Assembly: GCF_001676875.1 (NCBI RefSeq)
Contig: NZ_JYKA01000020.1
Span: 26,335-90,334 of the forward strand
Length of the DNA stretch: 64,000 nt
Direction of reading: 5' to 3'
DNA from: Chromobacterium subtsugae
GTDB lineage: Bacteria; Pseudomonadota; Gammaproteobacteria; Burkholderiales; Chromobacteriaceae
This document shows, piece after piece, positions 1 to 7,434 of this stretch. Positions within the stretch are counted from its first letter, which is position 1. Each line of letters starts with the position of its first letter. The notes below the pieces were generated by a model, which made no database searches, was not told the origin of the DNA, and saw nothing but the letters and a program-made list of their open reading frames with translations. The translations under genes were made by a program, and so were the position numbers.

Positions 1-199
1 GGGCCAGCGCGAAACGCGGCGGCGGCACGGCGATCAGCCCCCCTAGCCGCTGCAGGAAGGTTTGGTCGGCGCGGACGAAGGCGATGCCGGCGGCGTTCTG
101 GTCGCCCAACTTGCCCATCACCAGGCTGTCGGGCAGCAGCCTGCCGGCGGCTGCGGGCAGGGCGAGGCATAGACAGAGGGCGGCGATGGGCTTTTTCAT
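1..199 (-). CDS. N-terminal part of an unknown secreted protein (truncated by window edge)
   Basis: Only the first 66 residues lie in the window, reading leftward from the ATG at 199-197. The N-terminus is a clear signal peptide: a short KK charge, a hydrophobic stretch rich in Ala, Leu and Cys, then an AAAG-like cleavage region near residues 18-20. The protein is therefore exported. The visible mature part (LLPDSLVMGKLGDQ and onward) matches no family I can name. The start is preceded by an imperfect purine stretch only. The gene lies downstream of the antiporter gene on the same strand, 85 bases away, with a GC-rich dyad (239-254) between them. Confidence 0.55.
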   Translation of the reverse strand, partial: MKKPIAALCLCLALPAAAGRLLPDSLVMGKLGDQNAAGIAFVRADQTFLQRLGGLIAVPPPRFALA

Positions 200-238
200 A
201 GCAATTTGAACGCTTTGCGCGCGATTCTACCATAGACG

Positions 239-254
239 GCCCGACTGGTCGGGC
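239..254. other. GC-rich dyad between the antiporter and the secreted-protein gene
   Basis: GCCCGAC, a 2-base loop and GTCGGGC form a perfect 7-bp stem. No T-run follows on either strand, so this is not a convincing intrinsic terminator. Confidence 0.35.
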
Positions 255-284
255 GGGGCCAGATGTTTATAGCATTTTTTCCGG

Positions 285-1487
285 CTACTCGGCCGCCAGC
301 GCCGCAGGCCGAAAGCGTTCGGCCAACGCGAACATCATCGGGTTGAGCAGGATGGAAACGATGGAGCCGGCCAGGATCAGCGCCTGGCCGCGCGGGCTGA
401 GCAAGCCCAGCGACATGCCCAGCCCGGCCAGGATGAACGAGAATTCGCCGATCTGCGACAGGCTGGCGGCGATGCGCAGGCTGGTGGCGCGGCCGCGGCG
501 GAACAGCCGCACGATGCCGTAGGCGGCCAGCGATTTGCCCAGCACGATGATCAGCACGGTGGCCAGCAGCGTCGGCGCGTCGTTGAGCAGCACTTGCGGA
601 TTCAGCAGCATGCCGACCGACACGAAGAACAGCACCGCGAACGCCTCCCGCAGCGGCAGCGACTCCTCGGCCGCGCGGTGGCTGAACGGCGATTCCGCCA
701 TCACCATGCCGGCGAAGAAGGCGCCCAGCGCGAACGAAATCTGGAACAGCTGGGTGGCGCCGTAGGCCACGCCCAGCGCGGTGGCCAGCACGCCCAGGCG
801 GAACAGCTCGCGGCTGCCGGTGTGGACGACGCGCTCCAGCATCCAGGGAATGAAGCGGCGCCCGACCACCAGCATCAACGCGACGAAGGCCGCCACCTTG
901 CCCACCGTCAGCATCAGCGTCCAGCCCAGTTGCTCGAGCGACGGCGCGGCCTGGGCGCCGCCCAGCGCGCCGGCCACCGCCGGCAGCAGCACCAGGGTCA
1001 GCACCATCACCAGGTCTTCCACCACCAGCCAGCCGACGGCGATCTTGCCATCCTCGGTTTCCAGCCAGCCGTGCTCTTCCAGCGCGCGCAGCAGCACCAC
1101 CGTGCTGGCCACCGACAGCGCCAGGCCGAACACCAGGCCTTCGCCCAGCGGCCAGCCCAGGAAGTGGGACAGCCCCATGCCCAGCAAAGTGGCCACCGCG
1201 ATTTGCGCCAGCGCGCCCGGCACGGCGATGGCCTTCACCGCCATCAGGTCCTTGATCGAGAAGTGCTGGCCGACGCCGAACATCAATAGAATCACCCCCA
1301 GCTCGGCCAATTCCGGCGCCAGCGCGGTGTCGGCCTGGAAGCCGGGCGTGAACGGCCCCACCAGGATGCCGGCGCACAGATAACCCACCAGCGGCGGCAG
1401 GCGCAGGCGCAGCGCCAGCATGCCGAAGGCGAAGGCGAATACCAGGCCGCCGACGATGGTGGTGATCAGGGGGGTGTCGTGGGGCAT
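285..1487 (-). CDS. CPA2-family cation:proton antiporter lacking the RCK/TrkA domain
   Basis: A 400-residue polytopic inner-membrane protein with about 11-12 hydrophobic segments. The sequence is typical of the Na+/H+ exchanger domain of KefB/KefC/YbaL proteins (VGYLCAGILVGPFTPG near residue 35, VEDLVMVLTLVLLP near 155, ASLSQIGEFSFILAGLG near 345). It is expected to exchange K+ or Na+ for H+. Full-length Kef/YbaL proteins have about 550-600 residues because a cytosolic Rossmann-type TrkA-N domain follows the membrane part. Here the protein stops right after the last membrane helix, so ligand gating through that domain is absent. I see no frameshifted remnant of the domain in the 85 bases before the next gene. 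The start ATG at 1487 has only a weak GGAATTCC ribosome-binding site. Confidence 0.85.
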   Translation of the reverse strand: MPHDTPLITTIVGGLVFAFAFGMLALRLRLPPLVGYLCAGILVGPFTPGFQADTALAPELAELGVILLMFGVGQHFSIKDLMAVKAIAVPGALAQIAVATLLGMGLSHFLGWPLGEGLVFGLALSVASTVVLLRALEEHGWLETEDGKIAVGWLVVEDLVMVLTLVLLPAVAGALGGAQAAPSLEQLGWTLMLTVGKVAAFVALMLVVGRRFIPWMLERVVHTGSRELFRLGVLATALGVAYGATQLFQISFALGAFFAGMVMAESPFSHRAAEESLPLREAFAVLFFVSVGMLLNPQVLLNDAPTLLATVLIIVLGKSLAAYGIVRLFRRGRATSLRIAASLSQIGEFSFILAGLGMSLGLLSPRGQALILAGSIVSILLNPMMFALAERFRPAALAAE

Positions 1488-1676
1488 GGGCGGAATTCCG
1501 GTTGAATGGCTGGATGGTATAAAGACGGAATATCAGGAACCGAGTTCCGATAAATTTATTATTTCATTCAGCTTTCATCATGGCGCGAAGCCAGGCCGCG
1601 AGCCTTGATCTGCTCGCGATGAGGCGTCCGCGGCGGCGGAGCAAGGCGCAGCGCCATCAAATGGAAAGCCGGAGGC

Positions 1677-1705
1677 GCCAGCCCGCGCGGCGGAGTCGGG
1701 CTGGC
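1677..1705. other. GC-rich stem-loop downstream of the pseudouridine synthase gene
   Basis: GCCAGCCCG and CGGGCTGGC are separated by 11 bases and form a perfect 9-bp stem, just after the stop of the leftward gene ending at 1721. There is no U-tract, so it may be a weak or Rho-assisted terminator. Confidence 0.35.
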
Positions 1706-1720
1706 TGGCGCGGGCAAGGG

Positions 1721-2422
1721 TCAGAAGCGTTCGAACGGCTGCAGATAGCGCCATTGTCCCGGCTGCAGTCCGGCCAAGGCCAGGCGGCCGATGCGGATGC
1801 AGCGCGCGCTTTGCAGGCGGACGCCGAGCTGGCGGCTGATTTCGGCGAAGAAACCGGCGCGCGGCGCGTAAACCGCGCAGCGCAGCTGATGGTCGCTCTG
1901 GCGGCTGATCTTGCATTGGCGCAACGGTTTGCCGTCCAGGCGGATGGCTGCGACGCGCGCTTTAAGCTCGTCGGCCGCCGGCGCCTGCTCCACTTGCAGC
2001 AGGAATTCCATCTCGCACTCGGCCAGATGGCGGGGCAGTTTTTTATCCTGGGTCAGCACCAGCAGGCCGTGGCATTGCTCATCCACGGCGCCGAAGGCGC
2101 TCAGGTGCTGGCGGTGGCGCGCCAGCCAGACTTGCTCCGACGCGTCCTGCGGCGAACGGCTGTCTTGCCCCAGCAGTTGCGCCGGCGGCGCGTCCTCGCC
2201 TGCCGGGCGGTGCAGCAGCATCGTCACCGGCAGCGCGGCCAAGGCCTGCGGCTTGCCGGCCAGCGTGATCTCTTGCTCCGGCCGCACCCGCGCGCCCAGC
2301 GTATTGACGACTTTGCCATCCACTTTCACCAGGCCCTGCTCGATGCAGGCATCGGCCTCGCGGCGCGAGCACAGGCCCAGTTCCACCATGCGCTTGGACA
2401 GGCGCACGCTTGTATCATCCAT
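1721..2422 (-). CDS. RsuA/RluF-family rRNA pseudouridine synthase, atypical active site
   Basis: A 233-residue protein. It begins with an S4 RNA-binding domain (about residues 6-50: RLSKRMVELGLCSRREAD, then VKVDGKVVNTLGARV). The pseudouridine synthase fold of the RsuA/RluB/RluE/RluF group follows. The family usually carries GRLDxxTxGLLLLT around the catalytic Asp. Here the segment reads GAVDEQCHGLLVLT, so Asp114 is kept while the Arg-Leu before it is Ala-Val. It is predicted to isomerise a uridine in rRNA, but the altered loop makes activity or target uncertain. It is transcribed alone, with its start near the divergent toxin/immunity block. The stem-loop at 1677-1705 lies just past its stop. 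Confidence 0.75.
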   Translation of the reverse strand: MDDTSVRLSKRMVELGLCSRREADACIEQGLVKVDGKVVNTLGARVRPEQEITLAGKPQALAALPVTMLLHRPAGEDAPPAQLLGQDSRSPQDASEQVWLARHRQHLSAFGAVDEQCHGLLVLTQDKKLPRHLAECEMEFLLQVEQAPAADELKARVAAIRLDGKPLRQCKISRQSDHQLRCAVYAPRAGFFAEISRQLGVRLQSARCIRIGRLALAGLQPGQWRYLQPFERF

Positions 2423-2563
2423 TGGTTACATCCTTGCGTATGTGGCCGGCGATTATCCGTTGCCGGCGCGCGGCTGACAAATCCAGTGTAGCGGGCTGGG
2501 CAGGCCGGAGGATGGCTGGCGCGGCCGACTGCGGGGTAAAGGTAATTTGCCTTTTAAAATATT

Positions 2564-2598
2564 TGATATAATATATACTTTGATAAACATTTTATCAA
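2564..2598 (+). promoter_or_regulatory. Extended -10 promoter with an operator-like dyad at the predicted start site
   Basis: In an A+T-rich island (about 2540-2600) a perfect extended -10 element, TGA-TATAAT, lies at 2564-2572. The -35 is weak. Seven bases downstream begins a perfect inverted repeat, TTGATAAA, CAT, TTTATCAA (2580-2598), which would sit exactly over +1. This layout suits repressor control of the downstream toxin/immunity block. The regulator is unknown. Confidence 0.5.
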
Positions 2599-2658
2599 TT
2601 GGGTCGCGGTGGGCTCCTGCACGGAGCGTGAGGGCTGCGGCAGTCATGGGGGGGCACG

Positions 2659-3246
2659 ATGTCGTGCGGGAAAGTTTTGTTGGCAGCGGCGGTATGCGCT
2701 GGGTTGTTGAGTGGGCAGCAGGCGATGGCCGCGGAGAATGAGGGGCCGGAAGTCACTTTCACCTCTCTGGGGCAGACGGCCTTGGCTGATGGCAGCGTTT
2801 GCGTGGCGGGCGGCGAAACCGAGGACTTCGTCGACAGCAAGTCGGTGGTGCTGGTGAAAAAGAACGGGGCGGTCCGGCAGAGAATCGCTCTGCCGTTGCC
2901 GGATCCCAATTACAGCGATGGGAGGGCCATGGCCTGCTTGCAGAAAGGCGCGGCCTTGTACGTCGTCGAAGAGCTGGATACCAGTTCCATCATGACCGAC
3001 AAGCGGACATTGCTGTTTGTCGATCGCATCGAGCATGGCCGCCTGCAGAAGCGGGTCATGTTGCCGGTGCGATACAGCAGCCAGAATTTCGGCGTGGCCA
3101 GAGTGGGGGAGGGGCCTGCCGCCTTCATGTGGGACGGCGCGGGCCAACTGGTGGTGCGCGGCAAAGTTTATCGAGACGCGATGGGCGGCAAGCCGGGCAA
3201 GGCATTCTCCGTGAAATTGCAGGCTGATCTGACGGTCGCCAAGTAA
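2659..3246 (+). CDS. Secreted protein, candidate periplasmic immunity protein for the following cell-wall hydrolase
   Basis: A 195-residue protein with a type I signal peptide (a hydrophobic stretch at residues 5-17, predicted cleavage after AMA near residue 24). The mature part is a small beta-rich domain with no family I recognise. The start ATG at 2659 follows a G-rich tract that can act as a ribosome-binding site. The gene ends 36 bases before a putative peptidoglycan hydrolase, on the same strand and behind the same promoter. In bacterial-killing loci a periplasmic immunity protein usually sits just upstream of its cell-wall-degrading effector, so immunity is the most economical role. 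This is inferred from context only. Confidence 0.55.
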   Translation: MSCGKVLLAAAVCAGLLSGQQAMAAENEGPEVTFTSLGQTALADGSVCVAGGETEDFVDSKSVVLVKKNGAVRQRIALPLPDPNYSDGRAMACLQKGAALYVVEELDTSSIMTDKRTLLFVDRIEHGRLQKRVMLPVRYSSQNFGVARVGEGPAAFMWDGAGQLVVRGKVYRDAMGGKPGKAFSVKLQADLTVAK

Positions 3247-3282
3247 TCAGGCTGTCATTCGAACAATTTTAAGGAAACCGTG

Positions 3283-5619
3283 ATGGCAGAAAAGAAGCAT
3301 TACTCTCAACAGGACAAGATCAATTTCATCGTTTCCCTCTATCCGGCGGCGAGAGAGGCCTCGCGCAAGAGCGGCATGTCGTGGGAGCTGATTCTTGCCC
3401 AGGCGGCGCAGGAGACCGGCTGGGGCGAGAAGGTGCTGCCGGGCAGCAACAACGTCTTCAATATCAAGACGGGGTCGTCCTGGAAGGGCGACTCCAAGGT
3501 TTACCATGTCTGGGAAAAACAGAACGGCAAGAAAGTTTGGGTGGATGATGCTTTCCGCGTTTATCCCTCGGTAGCGGATTCTCTGGCAGACCGGATGCAA
3601 ATGTTGCAGAACAGCTCGCGTTATGCCAAGGCGGGGCTGATGGATCCCGGCGTGAAGGGCAATATGGAGAAGGAAGCCCATGCGTTGAAGAAAGGCGGCT
3701 ACGCTACTGCAGAAAATTACGCGGAAAGCATGATCGAACTGTTCCATGGCCGCACCATGCGCCATGCGCTGGCTGAAGCCCGCAAGCGGCATCCGGAGTT
3801 TGACGCGGCGGGCCAGGCAAAGCCGGCCGTCGCCTCGCAGGCGCCGCATTCCAGCGCCGCGCAGGCCTCCCCGCCGCCGGTCAAAGCCGTTTCGGCATCT
3901 GTCGCGCATGATAAGCCGGCCCAGCCTGTCGCCGCGCATGCTGCTCAGCAGCAAGCGCAGCAACCGAAACAATCGCAGCCATCCGCCGCGGCGGCTTCCG
4001 CGCCCAGCGCGGAGCGGGTGCAGACCCTGTTGCCGGAGGCGCAGCAGCATCTGGTGCAGGAAGCCAAAAACGCCGTGCAGGCGCTGCAACAGCGCGACGC
4101 CCGCCTGCAGAAGCTGGACGCCGCGCAACTGGACAATCTGAGCGGCCAACTGGCGGTCGACGCCGCGCGCCAAGGCATGGCCAAGATCAACGGTGCGGTG
4201 GTCAACGCCGCCGATCCGGGCAAGATCAGCCTGGTGGGGCAGGATGCCGGCAACAAGCTGCAACAGGTCAGCGCGGAATTCGGCGCGGCGCCGGCCGCGC
4301 CCTCGCCAAACCAGCCGGCATCGACGGTCGCTGCCCAGCCCCAGTCCGGCGCCAGTCCGGCGCAGCCTACGCCAGCCAAGCCTGTGGAGCAGGCCGCGGC
4401 GGCCAAGCCGCAGATCGAGCAGGCGAAGCCCGCCGCGCCGCAGGCGGCTCATGTTTCGCATCCGCCAGCACAGGGTGCCCATGGCCCAGCCAAAGCGACG
4501 GCGCCTGCCGGGCCGGCGCAATCGGCTCACGCTCAGCATATGCCGGCACAGGCAGCCCATGCTCAAGCCAAAGCGGCGGCGCATGCCGGCCAGGACAAGT
4601 CGCAGCATCCGCAGCCGGTTGCCGGCAACGACCGCGGCTCGCGCATGGTCAACGCCGCGCTGGAGCATTTCGGCGACGGCACTTTTGAATATGGCCGCGC
4701 CGACATGGCGGGCCAGTTGGCCAACAAGAAGAAACCCAACGGCAATCGCATCGATGGCAGCCGGCTGGAGGCGGACACGGATCACGATGGCAAGAAAGGC
4801 GTGGATTGCTCATCGCTGGTATGGCGCACGCTGCAGCTGGGCAATACCAAGGTGACCGATGATTTCAAGAGCGCGGCGAACTTCACCACTCACACCTTGT
4901 TCAACGGCGGACACGGCGGCCAGCATCCCCACGCCAATATAACCGACTACGCCAAGCGCAACTTCAATGTGATCGACAACAAGAAAGACCTGCAGCCGGG
5001 CGACATCCTGATGTTCAAGATGGCGGGCGGCGGCCAGCACGTGGCGGTCTACAAGGGCAAAAACGAGAAGGGCGAGCAGATGTTCTACGGCTCGCAAACC
5101 TCCACCGGCCCGGCGGAAGTCAATCTGAGCAGCAATCCTTACTGGAGCAAGCAGGCCTTCCTGGGCGCGCTGCGGCCCAAGGATGACTTCTACAAGCCTG
5201 ACGCCGCGCCGCAGGCGGCCCAGCACGCGGGCCTGTCCGACGGCAAGCAAAGCCTGCTGGAGCAGACGCGGCAGCACGTGGGTTCGCTGCAGCAGCGCGA
5301 CGGCCGCTTGAAAGACCTGGCGTCGCACCAGGTGGACAACCTGAGCGCCGCCCTGGCGGTGGAAGGGTGGAAAAAGGGCATCGAGAAGGTGGGCGCGGTG
5401 ATGGTGAACGCCGTCGACCCCGGCAAGATCAGCATGCTTTACAAGAGCGCGGCCAACAAGGTCGAGCACGCCGCGGTGGAGCTGAGGGATGCGATCAAGC
5501 AGTCGGCGCAGCACTCGCTGTCGCTGCTGGCGGCGGCGCCTGAGCATGGCCAGCCAGCGGCCAAGGCGCAGGCGCACCAGCCGCCGGCGCGCGCCAAGCA
5601 GCCGGCGATGGGGATGTGA
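3283..5619 (+). CDS. Large candidate antibacterial effector: GH73 glucosaminidase + NlpC/P60 peptidase with two XVIPCD-like modules
   Basis: A 778-residue protein without a signal peptide. Residues 10-165 form a FlgJ-type GH73 glucosaminidase, with the catalytic Glu predicted at 44 in QAAQETGWGEK. A Pro/Ala/Gln linker follows, then module 1 (249-334). A second low-complexity Ala/His/Gln/Pro linker leads to an NlpC/P60-like domain (about 448-645) with Cys509 (VDCSSLVW) and His586 (GQHVAVY). Module 2 (655-744) and an Ala/Gln-rich tail end the protein. Both modules carry the pattern LQxRDxRL, DNLSxxLAV, GAVxNAxDPGKIS, and resemble the C-terminal XVIPCD delivery domain of Xanthomonadales type IV effectors. 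The protein could cut both the glycan strand and the peptide stem. ATG 3283 follows AAGGA at 3271-3275; a GTG directly before it is a worse start. Confidence 0.8.
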   Translation: MAEKKHYSQQDKINFIVSLYPAAREASRKSGMSWELILAQAAQETGWGEKVLPGSNNVFNIKTGSSWKGDSKVYHVWEKQNGKKVWVDDAFRVYPSVADSLADRMQMLQNSSRYAKAGLMDPGVKGNMEKEAHALKKGGYATAENYAESMIELFHGRTMRHALAEARKRHPEFDAAGQAKPAVASQAPHSSAAQASPPPVKAVSASVAHDKPAQPVAAHAAQQQAQQPKQSQPSAAAASAPSAERVQTLLPEAQQHLVQEAKNAVQALQQRDARLQKLDAAQLDNLSGQLAVDAARQGMAKINGAVVNAADPGKISLVGQDAGNKLQQVSAEFGAAPAAPSPNQPASTVAAQPQSGASPAQPTPAKPVEQAAAAKPQIEQAKPAAPQAAHVSHPPAQGAHGPAKATAPAGPAQSAHAQHMPAQAAHAQAKAAAHAGQDKSQHPQPVAGNDRGSRMVNAALEHFGDGTFEYGRADMAGQLANKKKPNGNRIDGSRLEADTDHDGKKGVDCSSLVWRTLQLGNTKVTDDFKSAANFTTHTLFNGGHGGQHPHANITDYAKRNFNVIDNKKDLQPGDILMFKMAGGGQHVAVYKGKNEKGEQMFYGSQTSTGPAEVNLSSNPYWSKQAFLGALRPKDDFYKPDAAPQAAQHAGLSDGKQSLLEQTRQHVGSLQQRDGRLKDLASHQVDNLSAALAVEGWKKGIEKVGAVMVNAVDPGKISMLYKSAANKVEHAAVELRDAIKQSAQHSLSLLAAAPEHGQPAAKAQAHQPPARAKQPAMGM

Positions 5620-5726
5620 GGGCGCGCATTTCGGGATTTTTGCAGCTTGTGCCGGATGGCTGCCGTGCTTGAGCATGGCGGTCTGTCACCAGCTCGCACC
5701 GGATGTGCGAAATGAAGGAGCGTTGA

Positions 5727-6320
5727 GTGTCCCATCCCCAAAGTCGTCGTGTTCTTTTGCTGATGATTTTTGTGCTGGCCATCGGTTTGGCGGTCAGCAT
5801 GTTTTTCTATTGGCGGGAGCGCACGCAAGACCGCTATTGGTTTGTCCAGCCTCAGGCGCCGATGAGTTTTGACTTTCCAATGGATAGGCCTGGCCAAAAA
5901 GTAAGTTCAGTTTTTTGGATTGTTCCTGGAAAGTTTAACCCACACCTTAACCGCTATGGCGTGATTGCCCGGTTTGTTTTCAAACGGCCAGAGGATGTGG
6001 TTCCCGATTTGCTGGAGCAAGTTAAACTTGAGTTTCGGGTGCATGTCTCCCGTTTCGATGGGGTGAAGTGGTCGCCAGTTGTCTTATATGGCGAGAAACC
6101 TGAGAAAGGAGAGAGCGCTGTCGGAGATGTTTATCTGTCTGGGGACTTGTCCGGCAAGGGCAGCGAGGATGAAAAACAGGTGTATATTGATCTGGATGTG
6201 CTTGATTATAAATTTGAACCAGGCCAGTATCATGCCAGTGTCGAACTTGTGAAGGGCGATGCTCGTTTGAAGGGCTTGGACTCCAGAGTTGTATTTGATC
6301 ATATTGTTTATGGGAAGTAG
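5727..6320 (+). CDS. Membrane-anchored protein, candidate immunity protein for the following hydrolase
   Basis: A 197-residue protein with one N-terminal membrane anchor (residues 9-26, then YWRERTQDRYW), so most of it faces the periplasm. The mature part (FVQPQAPMSFDFPMD, PGQKVSSVFWIVPG) recalls small DUF5625-like proteins, but I am not sure of that. The start is GTG at 5727, immediately after an in-frame TGA and 6 bases after AAGGAG (5715-5720). The DNA here is much richer in A+T than its surroundings, which suggests recent acquisition. It lies 11 bases upstream of the second candidate effector, repeating the order anchored protein then hydrolase seen at 2659-5619. Immunity is an inference from that order and topology. 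Confidence 0.6.
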   Translation: MSHPQSRRVLLLMIFVLAIGLAVSMFFYWRERTQDRYWFVQPQAPMSFDFPMDRPGQKVSSVFWIVPGKFNPHLNRYGVIARFVFKRPEDVVPDLLEQVKLEFRVHVSRFDGVKWSPVVLYGEKPEKGESAVGDVYLSGDLSGKGSEDEKQVYIDLDVLDYKFEPGQYHASVELVKGDARLKGLDSRVVFDHIVYGK

Positions 6321-6331
6321 CGGGGAGAATC

Positions 6332-7291
6332 ATGCCTTACACATTGAGCATTTATGTGGCAGCGCCAGGCACCAAGCTGATGGGCGACAAGAATGACCCG
6401 AATGCGACTTCTGCGGCTGGGCATGTGTGGTTTGGAATTTCTGATGGGAAAAAGGTTGATGATTATGGCTTCGCCCCTAAAAATCATGGAAGCACGCATG
6501 GGGCTGGCATAGTTGAGCATGGCGATACGAAGAGATATAGTTCTCCGTACTATGTCCGTACTATAGAAATAACTAAAGAGCAGTATGAAAAGCTGAAAGA
6601 GTATGGTGAGGCCGCTAAGAATCATTCTAACAAGTATTTCGACTTGAATTATAATGGACTTACCAATAGCTGCATCGACTTTACGTGGAAAGGTTTGAAC
6701 CATGCAGGTTTGAATATGCAAGCGTATGGCCTGGCAGGCCAGCAAGCGCTTCCCAAGTACGAAGGCTCTCTCAAGCCGGTCAACAATGCCAATGATTTTG
6801 ACTCCATTCCTGCACCTATTCCACATAGCCGATTGAATCATCGGCAAACCAACCCCTTGCCGGAAAACCGGACGTTGCTGCAGAAGCTGCTGACCGAAAA
6901 CGACGCGCTGTCGCCGGAAAAGCAGAAATTCGCCACGCAAACCGCGCAGGCGGTGGAGGCGCTGCAGCGGCGCGAGCCCAAGTTGGCGGCGCTGCAGCCC
7001 GGGCAGATAGACAATCTGAGCGCGTCGCTGGCGCACAGCGGCTGGAAAAACGGCATGGCCAAGGCCGATGGCGCGGTGCTGAACGCCGCCGATCCGGGCA
7101 CGGCCACGCTGATCGGCCGCGACGGCGGCCAGAAAATCCAGCATGCCAGCGTGGAGGTGGACAGCGCGATCCGGCAGCCGGCGGCGACGGCGCTGGCAGC
7201 GCTGGCGGCGACGCCGGACAAGGCAGCGCCCGCGCCGGCCCAGGCGGTGCGGACCGCCTCCCGTTCGGCTGGGGGCATGAGCCTGGGCTGA
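6332..7291 (+). CDS. Candidate effector: papain/LRAT-like His/Cys hydrolase with C-terminal XVIPCD-like module
   Basis: A 319-residue protein without a signal peptide. The N-terminal domain (1-180) has a His31 motif (AGHVWFGIS) and a Cys114 motif (TNSCIDFTW), the order seen in circularly permuted NlpC/LRAT-like hydrolases. Small effectors of this kind (GHxW, YGFAP, NSCxDF, LNHAGL, SIPAPIPxSxLN) accompany XVIPCD domains in Xanthomonadales. Residues 195-280 are the same module as in the upstream protein (IDNLSASLAHSGWKNGMAKA, NAADPG). The first 500 bases are A+T-rich and the module is strongly G+C-rich, so the gene looks like a mosaic. ATG 6332 follows GGGGAG. The substrate may be peptidoglycan or lipid; the sequence does not decide. 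Confidence 0.75.
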   Translation: MPYTLSIYVAAPGTKLMGDKNDPNATSAAGHVWFGISDGKKVDDYGFAPKNHGSTHGAGIVEHGDTKRYSSPYYVRTIEITKEQYEKLKEYGEAAKNHSNKYFDLNYNGLTNSCIDFTWKGLNHAGLNMQAYGLAGQQALPKYEGSLKPVNNANDFDSIPAPIPHSRLNHRQTNPLPENRTLLQKLLTENDALSPEKQKFATQTAQAVEALQRREPKLAALQPGQIDNLSASLAHSGWKNGMAKADGAVLNAADPGTATLIGRDGGQKIQHASVEVDSAIRQPAATALAALAATPDKAAPAPAQAVRTASRSAGGMSLG

Positions 7292-7321
7292 GCGCCGGCA
7301 TTCTTTTTCTCTACCCTATTG

Positions 7322-7350
7322 GTCCGCGGTTTTACCCGCGGACTTTTTTT
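7322..7350 (+). terminator. Intrinsic terminator closing the toxin/immunity block
   Basis: GTCCGCGG, loop TTTTAC and CCGCGGAC give an 8-bp GC-rich stem followed by seven T residues (7344-7350), 30 bases after the stop at 7291. Confidence 0.9.
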
Positions 7351-7434
7351 GCCTGCGGATTTGCCGCATCCAGCATTTCCGGTCAGGACGGCGATTGCCG
7401 TTTTTGGCATAGTCGGCGTGGCGAAGGAGGTGTC

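Noticed and set aside
2580..2598. FNR/CRP-type box
   Set aside because: TTGAT...ATCAA are present, but the spacing is 9 instead of 4 bases, so it does not match an FNR site.
4290..4620. Tandem repeat or CRISPR-like array in the effector gene
   Set aside because: The Ala/Pro/Gln/His repetition is an imperfect low-complexity linker in frame, without regular repeat-spacer units.
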